A stretch of 64,000 bases of DNA from Pseudonocardia sp. HH130630-07 (GTDB lineage Bacteria > Actinomycetota > Actinomycetes > Mycobacteriales > Pseudonocardiaceae): contig NZ_CP013854.1 of assembly GCF_001698125.1 (NCBI RefSeq), positions 4,588,001 to 4,652,000 of the forward strand. The letters are read 5' to 3'. The first letter of the stretch is position 1. Every line of letters begins with the position of its first letter. The notes below the pieces were generated by a model that saw only the letters and a list, made by a program, of their open reading frames with translations, made no database searches and had not been told where the DNA came from. A program made the translations under genes and the position numbers. This document shows positions 24,712 to 32,783 of this stretch, one piece after another.

Positions 24712-24942
24712 TCACTGCACGTCGGAGCCGGGCGGAGGGAGCCGGATCTCGCGGTCCGGCTCCACCGACCCGACCCCGGCGATCCCGGCCAGCCCGGCCC
24801 GCTGCGCGTCGTCACAGGTGCCGACCACGACGCCGACCCCGCGCAGGACCTTCTCCACCTGCAGGCCCGCCGCCGCGCAGGCAGCGGCGACGTCGTCGAT
24901 GGCGTGACCGTCGGTCACCGACACCAGCACCCGTCCGGACAC
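24712..24942 (-). CDS. free-standing I9-like propeptide/inhibitor protein
   Basis: 76 residues with the ferredoxin-like I9 pattern: RVLVSVTDGHAIDDVAAACA, AAGLQVEKVLRGVGVVVGTC, and a C-terminus with AGVGSVEPDREIRLPPPG. This is the shape of a subtilisin propeptide, which both folds and inhibits its protease. It starts (GTG 24940-24942) 3 bp after the stop of the S8 subtilase, so the pair is co-expressed. The likely role is an intermolecular inhibitor or chaperone for that enzyme; inference from fold and position. Confidence 0.65.
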   Translation of the reverse strand: MSGRVLVSVTDGHAIDDVAAACAAAGLQVEKVLRGVGVVVGTCDDAQRAGLAGIAGVGSVEPDREIRLPPPGSDVQ

Positions 24943-24945
24943 GGT

Positions 24946-26214
24946 TCAGTTCCCCGGGGCCCGGACGAGACCCGCGCCGACGTCGCCCGACGGCAGCGGC
25001 AACCGCTGCGCGGCCTGGGTGAGCTGGGTCCAGAGGTCACGGCCGCGGGCACCGGTGCGCTGTGACCACAGCGCGGCGATCCCGGCGACGTGCGGGGTGG
25101 CCATCGAGGTGCCGGAGATCGTGTTGGTGCGCTGCGGCATCGGCCACGAGGAGTACACGTCGACCCCGGGACCGGCGATGTCGACCTGGCCGCCCTCCAC
25201 CGCGGAGGACGCGGCGGAGAAGTCCGCGATCGCGAGCGCGGCGTCGACCGCGCCCACGGCCATGATCGACGGGCTGTTGGCGGGGACGCCGACGAACCCG
25301 ACGTTCCCCGCCGACCGCTCGGCGTTGTTCCCGGCCGCGGCGATGATCAGGACACCGGCGTCCAGTGCCCGCCGGCCGGCGTTCTCGTAGGCGGCGGAGA
25401 CCTCGTTCAGGTCCGCGCCCAGCGACATCGACACGACCTGCACCCCGGCGCCGATCGCCCACTCGATGCCTTCGAGGATCCCGGCGTCGGTGCCGGACCC
25501 GTCGTCGCCGAGCACCTTGCCGACCAGGATGCGGGACCCGTGCGCGATGCCGTACCGGCGGCCCGAGCCGGGGGTCAGCGGTCCGCAGGCGGTACCGATG
25601 CAGTGCGTCCCGTGCCCCTGGACGTCGGCGACCTCCTGACCGTCGACGAACGAGCGCGACTCGATCTCGCGCCCGGCGAAGTCCGGGTGCCCCAGGTCGA
25701 GGCCGGTGTCGAGGACGGCGACGGCGACGCCAGCCCCGGTCTCCGGCGACGCGTCGACGCCGGTGGCGGCCAGCCCCCAGGTCAGCTGGTCGGTGTCGGC
25801 GAACTGGGCGGCCGCCGGGGCGTCGGCGGCCGCTGCCGACGCCGCGGTGTCGGCGAGGAACCCCGCGGCGTCGGCGAAGCCCTTCAGGTACTCCGCGGAC
25901 AGCCCTGGCCCGGTGAGCGCGCGCAGTACCCGCTCCGGCTCGACGCTCACGATCCGCCGGTCGGCCCGCGCCGACCGCAGCCGGTCGGGGTCCAGCTCGG
26001 CGACCGCGACGCCGAGCCGGGAGAACAGCGTCGGGCGGACGCCCGCGCCGGCGTCCCGGCTGCTCGTGATCTCGGTCAGGCCGGTCAGTTCCTGCACCGC
26101 GGCGCGGGCCGCGGTGTCGTCGTCGCCCAGCAGGTCGTCGTCGAGCACCATCAGGTAGCGGCCGGTGTGGGTGCCGCCGGCCCGGCCCGTCCCGGTCGTC
26201 CGCGGGTCCGTCAT
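24946..26214 (-). CDS. S8 family subtilisin-like serine peptidase (cytoplasmic)
   Basis: 422 residues. The triad is Asp169 (AVAVLDTGLDLGHPDF), His201 (VQGHGTHCIG) and Ser370 (ISGTSMATPHVAGIAALW), with the oxyanion Asn in IIAAAGNN. Residues about 20-100 form an I9-like prodomain ending RRIVSVEPERVLRAL. There is no signal peptide and no membrane helix, so unlike most subtilases it should act inside the cell. It lies between a large propeller protein upstream (71-bp gap with a hairpin) and the I9-like gene downstream. A role as a regulated intracellular protease is inferred. Confidence 0.9.
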   Translation of the reverse strand: MTDPRTTGTGRAGGTHTGRYLMVLDDDLLGDDDTAARAAVQELTGLTEITSSRDAGAGVRPTLFSRLGVAVAELDPDRLRSARADRRIVSVEPERVLRALTGPGLSAEYLKGFADAAGFLADTAASAAAADAPAAAQFADTDQLTWGLAATGVDASPETGAGVAVAVLDTGLDLGHPDFAGREIESRSFVDGQEVADVQGHGTHCIGTACGPLTPGSGRRYGIAHGSRILVGKVLGDDGSGTDAGILEGIEWAIGAGVQVVSMSLGADLNEVSAAYENAGRRALDAGVLIIAAAGNNAERSAGNVGFVGVPANSPSIMAVGAVDAALAIADFSAASSAVEGGQVDIAGPGVDVYSSWPMPQRTNTISGTSMATPHVAGIAALWSQRTGARGRDLWTQLTQAAQRLPLPSGDVGAGLVRAPGN

Positions 26215-26250
26215 GTCGTCTCCGATGATCGGTGTCGGTCCGATTCACAT

Positions 26251-26278
26251 CGTGCCGTAACCGGGCGCCTACGGCACG
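26251..26278. promoter_or_regulatory. intercistronic hairpin between propeller and subtilase genes
   Basis: CGTGCCGTA / TACGGCACG, 9-bp arms with a 10-nt GC-rich loop, in the 71-bp gap. It could attenuate or protect the mRNA so that the protease is made at a different level from the propeller, or be an operator for an internal promoter. Confidence 0.5.
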
Positions 26279-26285
26279 CGATCGC

Positions 26286-28457
26286 CTAACCCAGGCCGAG
26301 CAACCGCCGGAGCGCTCCGGCCGGCTGTTCCGGGACGGTCTCCGTCCCCGGGCCCTGCGCCGGTGCCCCGGCCCGCGGTACGGGGACGACGACCGGCTCG
26401 CCGGCACCGTCCAACAGGTCCAGGCAGTGCGTGTCGCCCCACCCGTCACCGGCGACGACGCAGCCGTGCGCGGTCGCCAGCGCGGTCAGCGGCGCGTCCA
26501 GCGGCGCCCGGCCGAGCACGGTGGCCGACGTCAGGTCCCAGAGCACGGCGTCGCCTCCGGTCCCCGTGGTGACCGCCCGGTGCCCGGTGACGGCGGCGAC
26601 CGCCGAGACCTGGACCGGGTCGGCCCGCACGGCGACCGGACGGGTGTCGCCGAGGTCCCAGACGTGCGCCGTGCCGTCGGCGTCGGTCGCGACGGCATGG
26701 CACCCGTCGTCGTCGATCGCGATCCCGGTCAGCCGCGCACCGGGCAGCGGGACCGTCACCGGGGCCCCGCCGGCCGGTCGCCACGCGGTGAGGGTGTCGT
26801 CGGAACCCAGCAGCACCGTGGCCCCACCGGGGGTCAGGGCCGCGTGCCGGGCCGGGGCCGGCGGCGTGACGGTGCTGAGCACCCGCGCAGTCCGGGCGTC
26901 GGCCACCCGCACCCGGTCACCGTCGCCGAGCACGACGAGCGTCCCCCGCCCGGTGAGCACCCGCCCGGCCGGGGCGGCGGAGCCGACCGGCATCCCGGTC
27001 ACGGCGTGCCACTCTGTGACCGTGCCGCCCGCGGCCGCGAAGACCCGCGTGCCCCCGGCGTCGGACCACAGGTGCGTGGCGCCACCGGGCCCGCCGGCGC
27101 TGCGCCAGCGTTCCTCGCCGGTGCGCAGGTCCCGCGTCACCAGCTCGCCACCGTCCCGGGCGGCGGAGACGACCAGCCCGGCGGCGACGGCCACCGAGTC
27201 CACCGCCCCGGCCGGGACCGGCTCGTCCCCGGCGATGCCGGTCGCCGCCGGGTCCCAGAGCAGTACCCGGCCGTGGTCGTCGCCGGTCGCGACGAGCGAC
27301 CCGTCGGTGCTCGCGGCCGCCGCCCGGGCCGCGACACCGTGCCCGCCCAGTACCGTGCGCCCGCCCGGGACGTCGGTCCGCCACAGCTCGACGGCCCCGT
27401 CGGCCCGGGTGACGAGCGCGCGGCCGGTTCCGGCCGCGACGACCGCCGTGGCCGGAGCGGTGGGGGAGCTGTCGAGCAGGACGGCGTCCCGGGGCACCCC
27501 CGCGGCCAGGGTGAACGCGTGCACGGCGCCGTCGGCGGTGACGGCCACCAGCTCCCCGGGCCCGGTCACCGCCACGCCGGTCACCGCGGCGTCGGTACGC
27601 AGGGTCGCGAGCGCCTCACCGGTCGCGGTGTCCCAGGCCCGCAGGGTGCCGTCGGCGGCCCCGGTGACCACCCGGCCGGCGGCGGTGCCGGCGATCGTCA
27701 GCACCGGTCCGGTGTGCCCGGTGAGGTGCACGGTCGTCCCGCGGGCGACGTCCCAGACCCGGATCGCGCCGTCCGCTCCGGTCCCGAGCAGCCGGGTGGC
27801 GCCCGTCGGGCCCTCGGCGAACGCCAGCACGGTCACCTCGCCGGGGTAGCCGCGCAGCGTCGCCACCCGGGCGCCGCTCGCGGCGAGCACCCGCACGATC
27901 CCGCCGGGCCCGGCCAGGGCGACGAGCCCGCCGTCCGGGGCGACCGCGACGGCCAGCACCGGGTCCGGGCCGGCCGCCGTGACCGGCCCGCACGGTCCGG
28001 TCACGGGATGCGCGACCGGCAGCGCGGTCACCGCGTCCCGGGCGCAGACCCCGCCGGCCGCGTCGACCGACAGCAGGGGACCGTCCGGGTCCACCGCGAG
28101 ACCGGCGACCGCGTCGCCGTGGCCGTCGAGGACGCGGCGCAGGGCCGGTGCCGGGGGCCGGGTCCGCCAGCGGGTGGCCAGCGCCGGCGCCGCGACGGCG
28201 GCGATCCGGGCCCGGGCCGCCCCGGCCAGCGCCGACTCACCGGTGACGGCGGCCCGCGACAGCAGCTGCTGGGCCACCGCGCCGGTCTGCCCGGCCAGCT
28301 CCGGACGGCCCAGGTGGTGCGCCTCCAGCGCCAGCAGCCGGTGCACCGTCGCCGGGCTGACGCCGGCCGGCGGCGCCAGGTCGACGGCCGCGCCGTGCAG
28401 GGCGTCGCCGGCGACGACACGGTGCTCCAGGCCGTCCCAGAACGTCTCGACGGGCAT
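26286..28457 (-). CDS. large WD40-type beta-propeller protein
   Basis: 723 residues. The first 100 are helical with no family I recognise (MPVETFWDGLEHRVVAGDAL onward). From about residue 105 the chain is a series of WD40-like blades, roughly fourteen, e.g. RVLDGHGDAVAGLAVDPDG, HLTGHTGPVLTIAGTAAG, VTGAADGTLRAWDTATG, VATGDDHGRVLLWDPAA. That is enough for two seven-bladed propellers. No enzyme domain is visible. The ATG at 28455-28457 was preferred to an upstream ATG because an operator-like repeat would otherwise sit inside the gene. It is first in an operon with the subtilase and the I9-like protein; a sensor or substrate-binding role is inferred. Confidence 0.82.
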   Translation of the reverse strand: MPVETFWDGLEHRVVAGDALHGAAVDLAPPAGVSPATVHRLLALEAHHLGRPELAGQTGAVAQQLLSRAAVTGESALAGAARARIAAVAAPALATRWRTRPPAPALRRVLDGHGDAVAGLAVDPDGPLLSVDAAGGVCARDAVTALPVAHPVTGPCGPVTAAGPDPVLAVAVAPDGGLVALAGPGGIVRVLAASGARVATLRGYPGEVTVLAFAEGPTGATRLLGTGADGAIRVWDVARGTTVHLTGHTGPVLTIAGTAAGRVVTGAADGTLRAWDTATGEALATLRTDAAVTGVAVTGPGELVAVTADGAVHAFTLAAGVPRDAVLLDSSPTAPATAVVAAGTGRALVTRADGAVELWRTDVPGGRTVLGGHGVAARAAAASTDGSLVATGDDHGRVLLWDPAATGIAGDEPVPAGAVDSVAVAAGLVVSAARDGGELVTRDLRTGEERWRSAGGPGGATHLWSDAGGTRVFAAAGGTVTEWHAVTGMPVGSAAPAGRVLTGRGTLVVLGDGDRVRVADARTARVLSTVTPPAPARHAALTPGGATVLLGSDDTLTAWRPAGGAPVTVPLPGARLTGIAIDDDGCHAVATDADGTAHVWDLGDTRPVAVRADPVQVSAVAAVTGHRAVTTGTGGDAVLWDLTSATVLGRAPLDAPLTALATAHGCVVAGDGWGDTHCLDLLDGAGEPVVVPVPRAGAPAQGPGTETVPEQPAGALRRLLGLG

Positions 28458-28480
28458 GCGGTGGTCCTCCCCGGGGGTCG

Positions 28481-28517
28481 ACGATGGTCGATGTGTCGCG
28501 ACCCCGACGACCATCGT
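28481..28517. promoter_or_regulatory. operator-like inverted repeat ahead of the propeller operon
   Basis: ACGATGGTCG and CGACCATCGT, perfect 10-bp arms with a 17-bp spacer, 24 bp upstream of the propeller start. Further upstream GGTGACCGGTC occurs twice (28551-28561 and 28572-28582), 21 bp apart, i.e. on one helix face. Confidence 0.55.
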
Positions 28518-28712
28518 TGCGACGCGAGGGGGTATCGCCGGTGAACCCGCGGTGACCGGTCGCAGTCATTCGGTGACCGGTCCTACGCCGGACGAGTGGC
28601 GCCCGGAGGTGTGTGGTGACCGTCCGGCGGACGACGAGCGGCGCTCCCGTGCCGTTCACCCCGTGCTCGGGCCGGTACGCTGCGCGCCCGACCCGTCCGG
28701 AGGAGGCCCGGG

Positions 28713-29360
28713 GTGACCGACACGGCAGCGGCGGCCCGGCGCGGGCGCCGGCCGACGAGCGAGCGGCGCCGGGCGCTGCAGCGGCTCGAGATCTCGCGGG
28801 TCGCCATCCGGTTGTTCCGGACCCACGGTCTGGCCGGGACCAGCGGCGAGCAGATCGCCGACGCCGTCGGCCTGTCGGCGCGCACGCTGTGGCGCTGGTT
28901 CCGGACCAAGGAGAGCTGCGTCGAACCGGTCCTGAGCCTGTCGACCGACACCTTCACGGCGTGCCTGCGCCGGTGGCCGGCCGGGAAGTCGCTCGACGAG
29001 CACCTGCTCTCCGACTTCGGCGGACACGTCGACGCCGGCCCGGACGACGGTGAGCTCGTGCTCGCCGTGCTGCGGCTCGCCCGGCACGAGCCGGCGTTGC
29101 GGGCCATCTGGCTCGTGGTGCAGGAACGCGCCGAGCCCGTGCTCGCGCAGATCCTCGCCGACCGGCTGGGGCGCGCCGCGTCCGACGTCGAGATCCGGGT
29201 GCAGGCCGCGGCGCTCAACGCCGCGCTGCGGATCACCACCGAGGACGTCGCCGCGGTCACCGCGGACGGCCATCGGCCGCCGGTCGACGACCTGGTGCGG
29301 GCACTGTCCGCGGCGGTCCGCGCCGCGACCCACGGCATCGAGGGCGACCGACCGGTCTGA
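28713..29360 (+). CDS. TetR-family transcriptional regulator
   Basis: 215 residues: N-terminal TetR HTH (RLEISRVAIRLFRTHGLAGT, then SGEQIADAVGLSARTLWRWF) and a helical ligand domain. Its start GTG follows AGGAGG. The MFS exporter follows on the same strand after 158 bp, with repeat elements in the gap, so it most likely represses that exporter and responds to its substrate. Confidence 0.9.
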   Translation: MTDTAAAARRGRRPTSERRRALQRLEISRVAIRLFRTHGLAGTSGEQIADAVGLSARTLWRWFRTKESCVEPVLSLSTDTFTACLRRWPAGKSLDEHLLSDFGGHVDAGPDDGELVLAVLRLARHEPALRAIWLVVQERAEPVLAQILADRLGRAASDVEIRVQAAALNAALRITTEDVAAVTADGHRPPVDDLVRALSAAVRAATHGIEGDRPV

Positions 29361-29414
29361 GCCGGGACCGGCTGAGATGCGCGTCTCGTCGACGCCCCGG
29401 GCCGTCGTCGATAG

Positions 29415-29447
29415 TGTCAGTGAGTGACAACAAAGCAGTGAGTGACA
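29415..29447. promoter_or_regulatory. TetR-type operator region for MFS exporter
   Basis: TGTCA-GTGAG-TGACA (29415-29429) is an inverted repeat; the 12-mer CAGTGAGTGACA occurs at 29418 and again at 29436, 18 bp apart. The site lies between tetR and the exporter, about 70-105 bp before its start. Confidence 0.6.
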
Positions 29448-29518
29448 GGGCGGGACACGCACCACGCGTCCGGCCCCTCCGACTCCTCGACCACCCACCA
29501 CCGGCCAGGAGACCCCGC

Positions 29519-30952
29519 GTGACCACCACCCCGTCCCGTACCGGCCCGGTGCCGGCGACCCGGACCGGCCTGCTGATCGGCGTGCTGGTCGGCGCCGCCT
29601 TCGTGATGATCCTCAACGAGACGATCCTGAGCGTGGCGCTGCGCGACCTGAGCGTCGACCTCGCCGTCCCGACGACGACCGTGCAGTGGCTGACCAGCGG
29701 TTTCCTGCTGACGATGGCGGTCGTCATCCCGACGACGGGGTACCTGCTCGACCGCTTCACCCCGCGCCAGGTGTTCCTGGCGTCGCTGGGGACGTTCTCC
29801 GTCGGCACCCTGGTCTCCGGCTTCGCGCCCGGGTTCGAGGTGCTGCTCGCCGGACGGATCGTCCAGGCCGTCGGCACAGCGCTGATGCTCCCGCTGCTGA
29901 TGACGACGATCCTGCGCCTGGTCCCGGAGGAGCGCCGCGGGGCGACGATGGGCACGATCACCATCGTCATCGCCGTCGCGCCGGCCATCGGGCCGACGAT
30001 CGGCGGCGCCGTGCTGTCCGGGCTCGGCTGGCGCTGGATGTTCTGGCTGGTCCTGCCCCTGTCGGTGGCCGCGTTCGCGGTCGGCGCGCGCTGGCTGCGG
30101 CTGGACGGCGGCGGCCGCCCGGTCCCGCTGGACGTCGCGTCGGTCCTGCTGTCGGCGGTCGGCTTCGGCGGTCTCGTCTACGGCCTGTCCGCGATCGGCA
30201 AGGGCAGCGGCGAGGGACTGCCGCCGTGGGTGCCGGTCGTCGTCGGTGTCGTCGCGCTCGCCCTGTTCGTGACCCGGCAGCTGCGGCTGCAGCGTGAGCA
30301 CCGGGCGTTGCTCGACCTGCGTCCCTTCACCCGGCGCCCGTTCGTGGTCGCGCTGGTGCTGACGGCCCTGGTCCTGCTCTCGCTGATCGGTGTCGCGGCC
30401 GTCCTGCTGCCGCTCTACCTGCAGACCGTGCTGGGGACGAGCACCGTGGTCTCCGGTCTCGCCGTGCTGCCGGGCGGGTTGCTGCTCGGACTGCTCGGCC
30501 GCCCGGTCGGCGCGTTGTTCGACCGGTTCGGGGCCCGGCCGCTGGTGATCCCGGGCGCGGTGCTGATGGCGTCCGGGCTCGGCCTGTTCTCGACCATGGG
30601 TCCCGGCACGCCGCTGGCGGTGGTCATCGGGTTCCACCTGGTGCTGATGGCCGGGCTGTCGCTGATGATGACGCCGCTGATGACCGAGGCACTGGGATCG
30701 CTGCCGGACGACCTCTACTCGCACGGCAGCGCCATCCTGTCCACGCTGCAGCAGGTCGCCGGCGCGATGGGCACCGCGCTGTTCGTGACGGTGGCCGCAC
30801 TGGGCTCCGGTACGGCCGGTGCGTCACCGGACGCGGCGGGCCTGCACGCCGCGTTCGCGGTGGCCGGCGGGATCGGCGTCCTCGCGGTGCTGCTGTCGCT
30901 GCTGGTGCGGGGCCGGTCCGGCGCGGTCCGGCGTACGGTCCCGGCGCACTGA
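29519..30952 (+). CDS. MFS drug exporter (DHA2, EmrB/QacA type)
   Basis: 477 residues with about 14 helices. FVMILNETILSVALRDLSVDL is the DHA2 first-helix motif; TGYLLDRFTPRQVFLASLG is motif A; APAIGPTIGGAVLSGLGWRW is the antiporter motif C. It exports amphipathic or cationic drugs by proton antiport. GTG start at 29519. Paired with the TetR gene upstream. Confidence 0.9.
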   Translation: MTTTPSRTGPVPATRTGLLIGVLVGAAFVMILNETILSVALRDLSVDLAVPTTTVQWLTSGFLLTMAVVIPTTGYLLDRFTPRQVFLASLGTFSVGTLVSGFAPGFEVLLAGRIVQAVGTALMLPLLMTTILRLVPEERRGATMGTITIVIAVAPAIGPTIGGAVLSGLGWRWMFWLVLPLSVAAFAVGARWLRLDGGGRPVPLDVASVLLSAVGFGGLVYGLSAIGKGSGEGLPPWVPVVVGVVALALFVTRQLRLQREHRALLDLRPFTRRPFVVALVLTALVLLSLIGVAAVLLPLYLQTVLGTSTVVSGLAVLPGGLLLGLLGRPVGALFDRFGARPLVIPGAVLMASGLGLFSTMGPGTPLAVVIGFHLVLMAGLSLMMTPLMTEALGSLPDDLYSHGSAILSTLQQVAGAMGTALFVTVAALGSGTAGASPDAAGLHAAFAVAGGIGVLAVLLSLLVRGRSGAVRRTVPAH

Positions 30953-30996
30953 GCGGGCTCGGTCCCGTTCCGGCGGGACTGAGGTGGCGGGGTTCG

Positions 30997-31584
30997 TCAG
31001 CGGGTGGTGAGCCTGGCCCGCTCGTCCCGCTCGTCCCGCTCGTCCCGCTCGGTGCTCGCGTCGAGGACCTGGACCTTGTCGCCGACCTCCAGGCCGGAGA
31101 AGAACCGCTGCGCCTGATCGAGATCGAGCTTGACGCAGCCGGCGGACGCCCGGTCCCGGTCACCGCCGTGGAAGGCGACCCCGCCGTCGGCGAAGAACAC
31201 CGAGAACGGCATCGGCGACGGCTGCCCCTCGGGCGTCGTGAACTCGCCGCTGGTGTGCTCGGCGTCCTTGCGGTAGACGCGGAACGAGTGCCCGATCGGC
31301 GTCTCCTGGCCGGCGCCGCCGGAGGCGATCGGCACCGGGCCGTGGACGACCGCGCCGTTCTCGATCAACCAGGCGCGCTGGGTCTCCAGATCGACACAGG
31401 CCTGCGCCGAGATCGAGCAGGGTGTGCCCTCGACCTGCTGCTCCGCGTGCGTCTGGCGGGCGACGTCGGTGGTCTCGGCCTCGCCGTCGGCGAGGGCGAC
31501 CCCGGCCGTCGCGATCCCGGCGACGACGACCAGTCCCGCCAGAGCGGCGGTCGTGCGCTCGCGGCGGGTCGTCCTGCTCGGCAC
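30997..31584 (-). CDS. L,D-transpeptidase (YkuD domain), secreted
   Basis: 195 residues. N-terminal signal or anchor helix (TTAALAGLVVVAGIATAGVALA), then a YkuD domain: VDLETQRAWLIENGAVVHGPV start, IGHSFRVYRKD, and the catalytic block AFHGGDRDRASAGCVKLD with the His and the nucleophile Cys (SAGC). It makes 3-3 cross-links in peptidoglycan or attaches substrates to it. The GTG at 31582-31584 follows AAGGAG. The C-terminus ends in a charged ERDERDERDER run coded by four copies of a 9-bp unit. Confidence 0.88.
   Translation of the reverse strand: MPSRTTRRERTTAALAGLVVVAGIATAGVALADGEAETTDVARQTHAEQQVEGTPCSISAQACVDLETQRAWLIENGAVVHGPVPIASGGAGQETPIGHSFRVYRKDAEHTSGEFTTPEGQPSPMPFSVFFADGGVAFHGGDRDRASAGCVKLDLDQAQRFFSGLEVGDKVQVLDASTERDERDERDERARLTTR
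31017..31052 (+). repeat. 9-bp tandem repeat (4 units) in the L,D-transpeptidase gene
   Basis: CCCGCTCGT repeated four times, the last unit differing at its final base. On the coding strand each unit adds Glu-Arg-Asp-type residues, so copy number can change without a frameshift. Confidence 0.85.
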
Positions 31585-31759
31585 GGGCGCGGCTCCTTCG
31601 TGGTTCGGGTCCCCCGCCGGTAATAACGCCGGGGCTCGGTCTCCGTGACGGTGGACGCCCCGGACGTGACGGGGTTGAGCCCCGATCGGGTGGCGGACGG
31701 GGAGCGGTCGGTACGGCCGGGTCACCGTCCGCGCACCGGCCGGGCCACCGACCGGCCGG

Positions 31760-32596
31760 TCAGTCCCCGTCCGGGCCGGGGTCCCGTCCGGTGGAGCCGG
31801 TGGCCCGGTCGTGGCGCCATCCGCGCCGCGCCGCGGCGCGGGCGTCGGGCGGTTCGCTGATCTCGCCGGAGATCCGCTCGACGAACGCGTCCATCGTCGT
31901 CTGCATCCGTGAGCGGAAGGAGCTCAGCAACGCGGTCGTCGCGACCGGCTGCAACGACCCGACGACGTCCTGGATCCGGGTCGCCCCGGAGGCCGGCAGC
32001 CCGGCCCGGACGTGCTCGGCCCACACCTGCTCGGCGAACAGGGCGACGAACAGCTCGGCGATCCGCCCGGTGTGGACATCGAGCTCGGCGCGCAACGCCA
32101 GCACCGCGTCGACGCCGATCCCGAGCCGCACCGCGTCACCACCGGCGCGGACCAGGTCCGGGCGCAGGATGCGCAGCCGCCCCGGCCCGGCGGGTTCGAC
32201 GAGCCCCGCCGCCCGCATCTCGTCCGTGCGCTCGTGAACCTCCGCCGCGCCGGGGCCGCCGGGATCGAGCCCCATCCACCGGGGGAGGTCGTCGTCGTCG
32301 ATCTCGACCGGCTCCTCGGGCTCCCAGGGCGCCAGCATCCCGCGGTAGAGCCGCAGCGCGTCCTCGGCCGCGCGGTCGGGCTCCTGGTGCACGAGGACCT
32401 CGATCGCCGCGAGGCTGAACCCGCGCCGCCGCAGGCCGTTGACCAGATCGAGGCGCGCGAGGTGCTCGTCGGTGTAGCGGGCGGCGCGGCCGGCCATCCG
32501 GCCGGCGGGGAGCAGCCCGCGGGAGATGTAGGTGCGCACGTTGCGCACGGTCATCCCGGCCCGGTGGGCCAGCTCCTCGATGGGGAAGTCCGGCAC
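31760..32596 (-). CDS. MerR-family transcriptional regulator
   Basis: 278 residues. N-terminal MerR winged helix: FPIEELAHRAGMTVRNVRTY, SRGLLPAG, ARYTDEHLARLDLVNGLRRR. A long C-terminal helical domain of unknown ligand follows. Start GTG at 32594-32596 chosen over an upstream ATG since the HTH starts at residue 4. It is divergent from the ferredoxin-reductase/desaturase pair with an inverted repeat between, so it probably controls unsaturated fatty-acid synthesis; in mycobacteria the equivalent pair is under a TetR protein instead. Confidence 0.88.
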   Translation of the reverse strand: MPDFPIEELAHRAGMTVRNVRTYISRGLLPAGRMAGRAARYTDEHLARLDLVNGLRRRGFSLAAIEVLVHQEPDRAAEDALRLYRGMLAPWEPEEPVEIDDDDLPRWMGLDPGGPGAAEVHERTDEMRAAGLVEPAGPGRLRILRPDLVRAGGDAVRLGIGVDAVLALRAELDVHTGRIAELFVALFAEQVWAEHVRAGLPASGATRIQDVVGSLQPVATTALLSSFRSRMQTTMDAFVERISGEISEPPDARAAARRGWRHDRATGSTGRDPGPDGD

Positions 32597-32619
32597 GCGG
32601 CCGAGCTTAGTGCCACCAC

Positions 32620-32654
32620 ATGTGACACGTTCTCCCGCCAACTCTGTGTAACAT
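32620..32654. promoter_or_regulatory. inverted repeat in the merR-desaturase divergent promoter
   Basis: ATGTGACAC and GTGTAACAT (8 of 9 pairs) with a 17-bp spacer, 24 bp from the merR start. Candidate operator for the neighbouring MerR. Confidence 0.55.
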
Positions 32655-32783
32655 CCGATGCGGATCCTCGATCCCGGTATCGGAGCAGCTCACAGAGCCA
32701 GGCGAACTTCAGCTTGCCATATCGATCTCGATCGGGTCCGATGGTCGGGACACACGACGGCACGACGAGGAGGTCGACCGGGC

